Shown piece by piece: positions 1 through 8,845 of a stretch of 64,000 bases of DNA. Under the pieces are notes generated by a model. That model saw only the letters and a list, made by a program, of their open reading frames with translations, made no database searches and was not told where the DNA came from. The stretch covers positions 15,654,344 to 15,718,343 of the forward strand of contig NW_020654422.1 of NCBI RefSeq assembly GCF_003589595.1, given 5' to 3'. Every line of letters starts with the position of its first letter. Position 1 is the first letter of the stretch. The position numbers were made by a program, and so were the translations under genes. The stretch is from Hyposmocoma kahamanoa (lineage: Eukaryota > Arthropoda > Insecta > Lepidoptera > Cosmopterigidae).

Positions 1-215
1 ATTGACATTATTCATTCTTCTTCTTCTTCCTGTTCTTATCCCACGCTAGGTGGGGTCGGCACAACATGTATTTTTCCTCCACTCTCCTCTATCAGCCGTC
101 ATTTCCATACTCATATCTTTCCTTCCTGTAGCCTTCCTCCCTCCTTATATCTCTCCACATTCATACCTAACACTCTTCTCGTCACATGACATTGTTCCCA
201 TTGACATTATTCATT
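1..215 (-). mobile_element. 5'-truncated LINE 3' end with 16-bp target duplication
   Basis: The 16-mer ATTGACATTATTCATT occurs at 1-16 and again at 200-215, flanking 17-199 as a target-site duplication. Read on the minus strand, the insert translates near its end to MTADRGEWRKNTCCADPT and stop, then GTGGGATAAGAACAGG and a (GAAG/GAA)n tail. This matches the C-terminal tail and microsatellite 3' end typical of insect LINEs. Only about 180 bp of the element was copied, as expected for target-primed reverse transcription. The clade cannot be assigned from so short a tail. Confidence 0.7.
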
Positions 216-296
216 ACTAGAAGAAATTGTAATACCTTACTGGTTTAAAAGTTGTTAAAAATGATTCGTACATTTGTTCTAGATCGCTCACTCAGT

Positions 297-457
297 GTCG
301 TATTCTAGAACTCTACTCCATGCTCAAGTCAGGATTGCACTGGAAACACAAGCACTGGAAATACGACCCTAATGGCAGGGACTTGAGTATGATTTCGAGT
401 GCTTTAAACCATACTCAAAACCTGACTTGAGCATTGAGTAGAGTTCTAGAATACGAC
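297..457. mobile_element. Inverted-repeat MITE, family M1 copy 1
   Basis: The ends are inverted repeats: GTCGTATTCTAGAACTCTAC at the left and its complement at the right, extending about 38 bp through CTCAAGTCAGG / CCTGACTTGAG with small mismatches. The interior has ACTTGAGTATGATTTCGAG. CTCAGT occurs just outside on both sides (291-296 and 459-464), a possible target duplication offset by a base or two. A second copy is at 53995-54151. There is no coding capacity. Confidence 0.75.
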
Positions 458-950
458 CCTCAGTTTCATTCAATTTTTGAGTCACTCACAGGTAGAAGAA
501 ATGTTAAAACATTTCTTGACTAATCACGGATAAAGAAGATCAAATGCACAACATAAAAGTATTTAATTGGAAGAATAAATAGTATGAAAGCATACTTGTC
601 ACTTTATTCGTGTAATGGTCCATCAACTGCGTCGTGCTATTTCCCGGAAAGAGTTATTAAAAATCTGCTATACAATTCGTTAACATTTTATATAATAATG
701 TGACTTTGCGTAACACATGTTCCACGTGTATATATTAGCGTTTTATGAACTAACTTTGTAGGCACTATGTTATTCTGTTTTGTTTAGAAGCGTTGCGGTG
801 AAATATACCTGCATAGAAGTTGCGAGGGTAATGCATTATGCATGCGACCTAGTTAGTGACCAATATAGATGACCTTTATTTTAATATTGCGGGTAATAGC
901 ATGATATAAACTATAAAACATTATTGCATGACCTTTTACTTGTTTATTAA
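458..950. other. No recognisable feature
   Basis: AT-rich sequence with no open frame above background, no inverted repeat and no similarity to other parts of the window that I can see. Confidence 0.5.
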
Positions 951-1036
951 GTTCTTAGGATTTAGCGATTGCTGTTTGAAAAAATCAATACACGCGACTT
1001 ATATCCCAAAAAATAGTTTCATTTCCAACTTTTGTT
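951..1036 (+). repeat. Family A fragment
   Basis: It carries GTTCTTAGGATTTAGCGATT, then TGTTTGAAAAAATCAATAC, ACGCGACTTATATCC and AATAGTTTCATTTCC. These blocks occur in the same order in the better preserved copies at 1690-1868 and 53030-53222. It is internally deleted and non-coding. Confidence 0.6.
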
Positions 1037-1399
1037 TCTGTAGCAGAATAATAAACCTTAAATCTCTTACTACAAAGGTAAACAATTGCAATTAAAATGA
1101 TTTAGGAACTCACACTACATTCGGAAGGCAAATACCCTTAAAAAGACTAAGCAATGATGGCGCAAAAAAAACAATTGCTCAATTCAAGGAATTATTTTAA
1201 ATAATAAATTATTTCAATAGTTATCCTCATGCAAAATGTACGTACTGAAAATGTTTGTATCAAGAATCATAAAAAGTTTTGCAAATTAATAATTAAATTT
1301 AATTAATAATCATCTCTCCACAACGGAGACCCCGCTGCCAGGTTGGGATCTACAAAAAGATTGAGATCATTTTCCACCACTCTGGCCCCATATATAACA
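1037..1399. other. No recognisable feature
   Basis: AT-rich, non-coding, with no repeat recognised. It runs up to the T2 fragment. Confidence 0.45.
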
Positions 1400-1490
1400 T
1401 AACGCACGCAATCATAGCCCCGCACTAGGGAAAACCTGTGTCGCGGGTGCCATGGACACACACATAGACCATACATCTTTTGTCTTTTTG
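1400..1490 (-). repeat. SINE T2, 3'-part fragment
   Basis: The block CATAGCCCCGCACTAGGGAAA ... CATGGACACACACATAGACC matches the non-tRNA part of the copies at 13758-13970 and 35003-35193. The tRNA-like head is missing, so this is a partial or rearranged copy. Confidence 0.5.
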
Positions 1491-1689
1491 AACAAATTAC
1501 TGGGAAAAGTGTTTAGACGAATTGATTGCAATCAACTGACTTTATTATTTCACTGCCGTTTGAACAATATCAATCCAAGAACGTTTCTTATTGAATTCCT
1601 TACTAAAGCGGTGATAAGGGTGTATTATATTCCAACATGTATGTACATTATTGTAAAGTCAAAACTAATAACATTTGTTGAGGTTAGAT

Positions 1690-1868
1690 TTGTTACTTTC
1701 GAGTTCTTAAGTTTTCGCGATTGTTGCACACTAGGATTGGGAATGAAACTATTTCTTGTAGTTGTGTAGGCGTGACCGCGGGACCTGTAAAGGCCTCGAA
1801 ATGTTGGTTTGTTTGAAAAAACAAATACACACTCTTTAGACCCGAGAAAATGTTTCATTTGCAACATT
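1690..1868 (-). repeat. Family A copy
   Basis: From the left: GAGTTCTTAAGTTTTCGCGA, GGAATGAAACTATTTCTTG, GTGACCGCGGGACCTGTAAA, GTTGGTTTGTTTGAAAAAAC, then a second TGTTTCATTT end. The two outer ATGAAACTATTT / AATGTTTCATTT blocks are inverted, so the family has terminal inverted repeats around a core with the sense of GGGACCTGTAAAG. The short open frames across it are incidental. Confidence 0.6.
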
Positions 1869-1951
1869 TATTCTCCTTATGAATTACATGCATCAAATTG
1901 TATATGTACGCAATGCGGTTTAGTGACATCACATGTTCCTGCAATGTTTTA

Positions 1952-2143
1952 TAAAGCCGGATTTACAATTTATCTGACGTGTACTGTCGTAACGCGCCAG
2001 AACGGTATCGGTTTCATACATTTAATATATTAGAGTTAGATTTATATCAGTGTGTCGCAATATAATGTGAACTGTGTGTATGAAACCGATACCGTTCTGA
2101 CGCATCACGAAACGACAAGTCAGACAAATGTAAATCTGGCCTA
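1952..2143. mobile_element. MITE with ~65-bp terminal inverted repeats, family M2 copy 1
   Basis: The left arm (AAAGCCGGATTTACAATT ... GGTATCGGTTTCATAC) and right arm (GTATGAAACCGATACCGTTC ... ATGTAAATCTGGC) are near-perfect complements with about 60 bp between them. A second copy is at 38671-38866. It is non-coding and probably mobilised by an unrelated DNA transposase. The superfamily is not determined because no clean target duplication is visible. Confidence 0.8.
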
Positions 2144-2252
2144 ACAGTATTTAAAAGTTTATGGACTTCCTTTCTTCTAAGTACTACGTGACGCGCACTA
2201 TAAGTTTCCGGAATGAATAAGAAAAAAATAGTATAAATGGTAAGAAATGAAT

Positions 2253-3440
2253 TTATTGCTTCTCAAAATATTCTCCGTTAGTGTTAATGCACTTTTTCAT
2301 ACGAATTAACCAATTTTGAAAACATTTATGCCACTCCTCCGTGACAATCTCTGAAACATATTTTTCATACTCTTCGACAGCCCCATCAGGTGATGAAAAT
2401 CGTTGACCGCGTAACTGGTTCTTAATTTTTAGAAATAAATAAAAGTCACAAGGTGCCAGGTCGGCACTGTACGCGGGATGGCTCATAAGATCAACGTTGT
2501 TCACCTTCAAAAACTCATTTGTCTGTCTGGCCGTATGGGAACTGGCATTATTGTGGTGCAAGATGATACGGCGTTTACTGTTATTTTTACGGAGTTTGTC
2601 AATAACTTCCGGCAAATAACTGGTCGTGTACTCGCTATTCACGATGCAACGATTCTCCAAAGCAACAGTAACCGCGTATTCAGTTTCATTAAAAAAAGAA
2701 GCAATCATCCGCTTAGAGGTACTTTTCACGCGTGCCACTTTGGTTGGTTTCGGCTCATCTCGAAAGACCCACACGCTCGATTCCTGCTTTGTTTTGGGAT
2801 CGTAACTATAAATCCATGTTTCGTCACCTATTACTATGTCCCACACCAAATGTCGTTGAATCTGGTAAGCATGGCATAGCACCAAGTGACGCGATCCGTT
2901 TTTTGAGCCTCAGTCAAATTATGTGGGATCCACCGAAACCACAGCTTTTTCATACCCAAATGTTTGTATAGTATTGATTATATTTCTTGTTTTTATTGTG
3001 ACACGGCAAAATGACTGCACCGCGCCTGATGGAAAGTGCGAATACAGTCCAGAGATGAGAGTAACGGATGGAAAACACAAATATCTTCACTCCTTCACTA
3101 TCATTTTGCCGGTCTGGCCACATGCTTCTTCACACTACGTTTGAAGGACCCGATGTTGATTTGACTCATGCCTATGCCTAAAGATGCCCGAATCTCATGG
3201 TATGTCACATGCCTGTCTGTTTTGATCATACGGCGCACACCATCGATGTTTTTGTTGTTCTCAGTAGTTGACGGACGACCATCACGAAATTCGTCACTGA
3301 GATTCACATGACCGCGTTTGAATTATGCAAACCAGCTTATAAATAGTCGTCTTGCATGGTGCTTCATTGCTAAAAGCAGTTAGAAGTCGAGCGAAGTTCC
3401 GCTAAGCTGTTAAATTACACTTAAAGTCGAAGAAAATCAT
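2253..3440 (-). pseudogene. Mariner transposase pseudogene (D,D34D)
   Basis: Mariner transposases cut and rejoin transposon ends at TA sites using a D,D34D triad. Read on the minus strand the parts are: NEAPCKTTIY and LSDEFRDGRPSTTENNKNID (N-terminal DNA-binding region, about 3250-3400), TYHEIRASLGIGMSQI, then after an insertion MKKLWFRWIPHNLTEAQK (about 2900-2970), VWDIVIGDETWIY with the first Asp, HHNNASSHTA where the second catalytic Asp is replaced by Asn, and HPAYSADLAPCDFYLF with the third Asp, 34 residues beyond. The C-terminus NGEYFEKQ and stop are intact. Frameshifts, the insert and the Asp-to-Asn change make it non-functional. The family call is firm from these motifs; subfamily was not determined. 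Confidence 0.85.
2974..3150. repeat. Foreign repeat fragment inside the mariner
   Basis: The transposase frame is interrupted between MSQI and the following helix. The inserted sequence has GCGCCTGATGGAAAGTGCGA and ACAAATATCTTCACTCCTTC. It resembles the CCTGATGGTAAG type of lepidopteran dispersed repeat from memory, but not S1 closely. Exact edges and target duplication are uncertain. Confidence 0.5.
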
Positions 3441-3630
3441 ACTACGAAAATTTTAACGACTTCCATGATTATATAGACAACCAATTTCTAAAATGACGCC
3501 ACAATGTAAAAACAAGTGACAGTCAGATGAAACAAACTGTATAGCCAAAGAGTTCCATTTTCAAATGTTGTAATTACTTTTTAATATTGTTTATGTAATT
3601 GGCCAGTTCCGGAAAGTTATAGTACGCCCT

Positions 3631-4008
3631 ATGTACCTATATGATTAATTTTAGCCTTTTTTTTAGCAATTGTACGTTGATAAAATAATTTCTGCCTCCC
3701 TTTTACCATCGGATATCCAAACTTGCAGCGAGATGTGATACTTACTTGTTTGAAAATCCTTTCAAGAGTGCTAAGCGCTTTTTGTCATCTTTTATATAGC
3801 ACAGCCCAGAAATGGATTTGCTTGCCAGCCACTGTGTTGTTGCGATGTTTAAAATGCGATCAGGGTCATTTTCAGGTTAGTTTTAGTTAGTTAATTTCAG
3901 TGTCAGTTTTTATTATGTCAATATTTTAGATTATTATCATGAAGTATTACTTAATATTCGAGTATTTCATCCTAAAATATTATTTAATATTCAATAGCTG
4001 TAGAACTC
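3631..4008. other. No recognisable feature
   Basis: AT-rich non-coding spacer with imperfect short repeats around TATTACTTAATATTCGAG. Confidence 0.4.
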
Positions 4009-4310
4009 AGTACCAGTAGAGCTCCTTGTGAAAAAGTTCGTCCAGGGAAGTACTGCCACCTTACCTATTTCTTCCGCCAAGCAGTAATGTCAGCATTACT
4101 GTGTTCCGGTTTTGAAGGGTAAGGGTGCTGGTGAAATTGCCGGCACATGAGACTTGCCAAATTATGTCTCAGTGTGACGTACGCAGTGACCCCTCAGATC
4201 TTTGCAATTTAAATCTTCGAGTGGCACTGCAACTGTTATGGACAGGCGTGTAGCTTACCATCAGGCGCACGACTTGTTCGTTCCGTCACTTGATGTTATA
4301 AAAAGAAATA
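4009..4310 (+). repeat. SINE-like repeat S1, near full-length
   Basis: It starts AGTACCAGTAGAGCTCCTTG, passes through CCACCTTACCTATTTCTTCC, GTCAGCATTACTGTGTTCCG, AAGGGTGCTGGTGAAATTGC and GTGGCACTGCAACTGTTATG, and ends GTTCCGTCACTTGATGTTATAAAAAG. The A-rich end defines this as the sense direction. The family has no convincing polymerase III boxes that I can point to, so SINE-like is a working label. Confidence 0.75.
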
Positions 4311-4835
4311 TGCTCGAATACTTCAATAATAAAAATTACCACCGAAATTAGGTAAGAAAACTAACCTGAAAATTACCCTCTAACATCTTCTAGGCAAGCT
4401 CCTTCCATTGTACACCCCATCTTTGCTGCAGGGCTGGTCCATTTACAAAAAATACCACCACTTCAATTGACACAGAAGAACAAATATATCAGTATATTAT
4501 AAAGTTGACCAGTTATCCCTGTAACCATGAATACATGTAGCGTATAAATATAGTATGTATGGAGGCCACCAGTCAACGGAGAGACTTTGACTCTTTGTGT
4601 GTGTTCTGCCAGCTTTATATTAGTTTGTTAAATTAGTTATATTTGTAACTAATTATTAGGTATTATTTTTGTGATTTAGTACTAATCCTAATACTAACAT
4701 GGTTATGAGGTGTCATGTTACTAACTTACTAACTTGTATGGACTACATTGTCTGAAATAAATGGTTTTTATTTTATTTTTATTTTATTTTATTATTTATT
4801 TATAACGGGGAGTGCTCAAAGGAACTTTTCGAACT
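4311..4835. other. Non-coding, ends in an A/T simple tract
   Basis: No open frame or family match. A TTTTATTTTATTTTTATTT low-complexity tract at about 4768-4805 precedes the next repeat and may be the tail of a retroelement. Confidence 0.4.
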
Positions 4836-5125
4836 GGTGCCACTGTCATATTTCCACCATCCCACCTCCCGCCAAAGGAGTAAAGCCCATCCCCACATCA
4901 TAGATGCCTGAAATTGTAAGACCACGCGAGCATCACGTTTATTCCCTCCTCGTATCTCCAAGATATGAAATGATCTTTCTCCTGAAGTATTTCCTTTGTG
5001 CTATGACAAGGGGTTCTTCCAAAAGCGTGACTAAAGGGCTCTCAAAGATTGGCAACGCATAGGCAGCTCATATGATGTTGCAAATGTCAATGCCTCGTCT
5101 GCTGGTTTGCCTCCTACTTTACATA
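4836..5125 (+). repeat. Degenerate LINE 3' region
   Basis: Blocks such as TGACTAAAGGGCTCTCAAAG, ATTGGCAACGCATAGGCAGC and GATGTTGCAAATGTCAATGC resemble the GGCAACGCA...GTTGCAGGTGTC segment that is very common in lepidopteran genomes as the 3' part of a non-LTR retrotransposon. The match is from memory, diverged, and without a usable reading frame. Confidence 0.45.
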
Positions 5126-5519
5126 CAAAAAAAAGAAGGAGAAACAATATAAATTACACTGGAACTAGTTCCCTAAAATAACAAAACCAAAATATACTCA
5201 CGATTCAGGACAGTTCAACTTGAAAAGTACAATAAGGTTGTATAGTTTAATACATACGAACATCTATTGTTGACTTAACAGAGCTCGGCGAAAGGCGGTA
5301 AAACCTTAAGAAATGTTTCATACAGTTGCGAGTTCTGTAAACGTATAAAGTTCCTCTAATACACGCTGGACCATTCCCCAAGATTACCTAGAGCAAAGAG
5401 CAAGCCGAAGCTCACACTTTAAGATTATAGCCGCGAATAATACTCTTCTTGGCCAGGCACGTTGCAAGACAAATCTCAGAGTATAGAATATTGCACCCGT
5501 GGTGTAGTAAGACCACTTC
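5126..5519. other. No recognisable feature
   Basis: AT-rich non-coding spacer. Nothing supported. Confidence 0.4.
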
Positions 5520-5600
5520 TAGTAGCAGTAGAGCTCCTTGTGAAAGAGTTCAGGCGCACGATATGTAAGTCCCATCACTTGATATTATAAAGAAAAACAT
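5520..5600 (+). repeat. S1 copy with large internal deletion
   Basis: AGTAGCAGTAGAGCTCCTTG and GTGAAAGAGTT are joined directly to CAGGCGCACGATATG and CCCATCACTTGATATTATAA. The two ends of S1 are kept and about 220 bp of the middle is gone. The copy at 27362-27440 has the same type of deletion with different break points. Confidence 0.7.
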
Positions 5601-5628
5601 CTATAAAATGACAACTTTTGAGGAGAGA

Positions 5629-5795
5629 TAGGAAATGAAACTATTTTATCGGATCTTATACTCTCCGCCGTGTCAGTCAGCCGTGATCATGGGATTTGTA
5701 GAGAGTCCGAAACTTGGTTTGTTTGAAAAAAAAACAATTATAGGCGATTTAGATCCGAAAAAGCCTAAGAACTCGATATTTTCAAGAGAGACTTT
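5629..5795 (+). repeat. Family A copy
   Basis: AGGAAATGAAACTATTTTATC, CAGTCAGCCGTGATCATGGG, TTGGTTTGTTTGAAAAAAAA, GGCGATTTAGATCCGAAAAA and CCTAAGAACTCGATATTTTC occur in the family order. The right end has lost the TAGTTTCATTTCC block and continues into the flanking CCTAAGAACTC motif shared with 53190-53222. Confidence 0.6.
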
Positions 5796-5964
5796 TAAAG
5801 ATTCTAAGAACGATGACATATTTATGCTTAAATATGAGAGTTATAAAATTTCACATCTATATATACTTAATTTCATCGTAGTATTTTTATGTCTTTCATG
5901 TACTAAAAGCACTTTCGACGTATGAGAATATATGTGGCTTTATTAGATCAAGTATGCGATATTT

Positions 5965-6245
5965 GACGACCTCTACAACATCGGTGACCCAACGGTTAGT
6001 AATGTGGGCTCTGGATGAGGAGGTTCCGGGTTCGATTCCCTGTAGGACCAAAATTTCATTTCATAAATTAATAAATTGAAATTTTGTAATTGTATGTTTT
6101 TCTACTGTATTATTGTTCTGGTATGGGTGTTCTGGGAAGTGCCCCAAAGTGAGTTCCATTGCTCTGGTATTTATGGTATAGGGAATTCTTAGCTTGAGAC
6201 TAGGCAATTGGTGTGGTAGTCTATTGTAAGCATATTATTGTTATT
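5965..6245 (+). mobile_element. tRNA-derived SINE T1
   Basis: The head has an A-box-like GTGACCCAACGGTTAGTAAT and a B-box GGTTCGATTCC type sequence (CCGGGTTCGATTCCC). After AAATTTCATTTCATAAATTA comes a body with TGGGTGTTCTGGGAAGTGCC and GAGTTCCATTGCTCTGG. The same body follows a related head at 18725-18960. RNA polymerase III would drive it internally. It is not a functional tRNA because the cloverleaf lacks paired acceptor ends. Confidence 0.65.
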
Positions 6246-6910
6246 ATATGTTAAACAAATTGGCACACAGAAATTTTAAGAACCTGAATAAATAATCAAT
6301 TGATATATTAATGCAACACCACCAACTGCCATGCTCATTGAATCATAAACAAACTTACTTATCCATAATGTAAACATTCAAAAGTATCATTACTTGACTT
6401 TTCTACGTGCCAACTTTCCAGCTCTACGTTAAAATTGAAGAATACAGGAGTCCATAGAAGTTTTAAAATAGTTTGGAAAAAACCACAAATTCTAGGTAAA
6501 TTACACAATAAAAATAATAAAGTTAAATCATTTTATAATATAAACTTTATTACATTAATTTATATTTTCCACTTTGATAATATGCTATCTTCAATTTTGG
6601 TTGTAAAAGTGAATCCACCACCACACAACTCTCTGAGTGCACCCCTGCATTTAATGAAGATGAAGAACTCATAATTCACCTGAGTAGAGACAATGTCCTT
6701 ACTCATCCGTAGACTCAAATCATAGCATAGACTCTCAAACTGGCATAGCAAAAACATTTAAGTGAAATAATGTTAGACTATTCCTTTATTTTTTTCCATC
6801 CTCTAAGGAAATAATAAATGAATGATATATTACGACAATGAATTTCAATAAATGTCATTCGTAGTATAAGTAATCATACTTTATATGTAGAAAAAGCGAT
6901 CATGAATACG
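6246..6910. other. AT-rich non-coding
   Basis: Short frames of 65-80 codons here are lysine/asparagine-rich chance frames. No repeat family recognised. Confidence 0.4.
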
Positions 6911-7860
6911 GGAATTGCAAGGCATACCTCCTGCTACTGGCAAAACTACACGGCACAGAACGTTAGCACTGCCTAGCGGTGCTGTACGAAACCTACATGT
7001 TCAATGCGCACACACACTCCACTGGTTCAACAACCAAAAATGTGTCCCGGCCTCCGAAACGGGATTATACGACTTTCTTCGTTCCTATGCAATCTCTTGC
7101 CAATTGATGGCTTGTAACACAGGTCCGACTCCACGGCGTCGCTTCAGCGATACCTGAGACGACCAACCGATCTTCCTCGAGTAGCTCGACCCAGATAAGC
7201 TCTCTTCACGTTCGGATTCTCTACTAAGCTTTCTGAATGGCCGGCGAAGATATTATGATGTTTGACTGGGCGACAAGCTCTTCTAGTACTACGTTAGTGC
7301 GGACTCTCGAGCTACCGTTCTCCCGTTGGACTGGCCCTAATATTTTCCTGAGAACTGACTATCACTGACAATGGCTATCGTATTTAGCTGTTCCCGCTAG
7401 ATCGTGCCGACAATTTATCGGTTCACGCAGCCGTCTTGTCGTTTGCACGACAGAATTATTTGACGCTGCGGTTATCTGTCGTCACATTTTTATTGTGACG
7501 TTTTATTTATCGTCAGACGACTGTCGTTCTAGCTCGTCCCATTGTCACGATAGTCTGCCGTCAAAAAAGTCGAACGACAGTTAATCGTGTTTTACTATAT
7601 GTGGACAACTTCATTTTAGAGCCTGCGCCTGCCCAGCGTCTGCGCCAGTACCATAGATAAAGCCGACACTGTTTTCGAATTTCTTTTTTGGTCAGTAAAT
7701 ACAATTTAACGGCAGTATGTGCGTATATGTGAACCTGTGCCTCTACCATGAGATTACAGTAACAGTTATCGCTAGCAACCGCGTATAATATTTGTAACAA
7801 AATGTTGTTTCTTTTTGTGACCGTCAGGGGTGCTGTATAATTTGCCATACAAAATTGTCA
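6911..7860. other. Higher-GC block with clustered GTCGT/ACGAC motifs
   Basis: It stands out from the AT-rich surroundings. Between 7435 and 7590 the motif TGTCGT or its complement ACGACA recurs repeatedly (for example TTGTCGTTTGCACGACAG, ACGACTGTCGTT, GTCGAACGACAG), resembling subterminal binding-site arrays of DNA transposons. A minus-strand frame at 7561-7848 begins MANYTAPLTVTKRNNILLQI and has a basic stretch YWRRRW. I cannot place it in a family. No ends were found. Confidence 0.35.
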
Positions 7861-8372
7861 AGTAATTTTGTCGGTCGCTAACGAAAATTGGCGCAGCAAA
7901 CTCGTGGTAAAGGCACTGTTCCTAAATCTGAAGAACCCTTATATACTGATGTTAGGTTTCTCATCCCCTGTCGAATTCGTCTAGTATTACCGCGCTATCT
8001 ATTTGTAACGCAAAGCAGCACTACCAGATTCCGGATAACAGGGTAATGAAATCCAATACAATCACAGGCAGAGGAGCCTTAAGATCTTATGTGCGGCGGT
8101 CCGCAATACGAAGAATACTTTCTTAGTTTAGCAAATGTTTATAGCCGATATTACCATATTCCATCCAGTAGATCATCTGATTGATGATGTTTTGCCGGTT
8201 TTTAGATGTATATAACTATTAAGCAATTATTAACTTAGATTCTGTTTTATTCTGTTTTGAATTTAGGCATTCCGTTTTACAACACAGAAATTAATAATTT
8301 AATTGAAAAATAATAATATATTCACGGCAAAATAAGCACAGAAAAGTTAACATTTTTACTTTAAGTCATATT
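7861..8372. other. No recognisable feature
   Basis: Non-coding. It contains TCCGGATAACAGGGTAAT at 8030-8047, a 16/18 match to the I-SceI site that is most simply chance. Confidence 0.4.
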
Positions 8373-8537
8373 CAGTGGCGTGGCGTCCATATAACTCGAT
8401 TCCCAATTACTTACCCAAAATGTTTCACGTATAACCAAAAGACTACTTGACAGCGCGCAAAAATATTTTTTTATTATTGTAAATGTTTTTTATTCTTCTC
8501 CGGCTTTACTAATGACAGTTTTCACGCTTCGCCACTG
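8373..8537. mobile_element. Possible hAT-type MITE
   Basis: The ends CAGTGGCG (8373-8380) and CGCCACTG (8530-8537) are perfect 8-bp inverted repeats of the CAGTGGCG class seen on many hAT elements. The flanks GTCATATT and ATCACATT agree at 6 of 8 positions, as an aged 8-bp target duplication would. The interior is AT-rich and non-coding. Confidence 0.45.
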
Positions 8538-8845
8538 ATCACATTATTTGGAATGTACAATGTGAAATAAAATACACTTTCATAAAAATATATCGACTGA
8601 TTTTCCTAGGCAAAGAGCGATAGACAAGTTTGTTCAACTTTTGGAAGCAAGCTCTATCTTTGAAATCTCGAAGATATCCCAGGAGATATTGCGTTGAAAT
8701 GGTCATCAACTCTCATGCTAACTTTTAAATTACTTGGAATAAAAACTAGGAATAATGGCGTAAGTACGTGATGTACCTAGTTTAATTTAATTAAATGGTT
8801 TGGCTAAGGATTGATGGTTATTTTTTTTTATCGTATCGATGGTAT
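8538..8845. other. No recognisable feature
   Basis: Non-coding spacer between the possible MITE and the LINE 3' end. Confidence 0.35.

Larger units (their letters stand above)
2192..3630 (-). mobile_element. Mariner transposon, full-length but inactive
   Basis: The element is bounded by inverted ends: GCGCACTATAAGTTTCCGGAA on the left (about 2197-2217) and its near-complement TTCCGGAAAGTTATAGTACGC on the right (about 3607-3627). The same TTCCGGAAACTTATAGTGCGC end is found at 27110-27130 on another mariner copy. Between the ends lies a minus-strand transposase pseudogene and a roughly 170-bp foreign insert. A clean TA duplication is not obvious. About 1.4 kb is slightly long for mariner because of the insert. 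Confidence 0.8.

Noticed and set aside
1625..1867. Small protein on the minus strand
   Set aside because: The frame coincides with family A repeat sequence that recurs at 5629 and 53030.
7561..7848. PIF/Harbinger transposase N-terminus
   Set aside because: The basic RRRW stretch is suggestive, but no other step of that family can be found in the frame or nearby.
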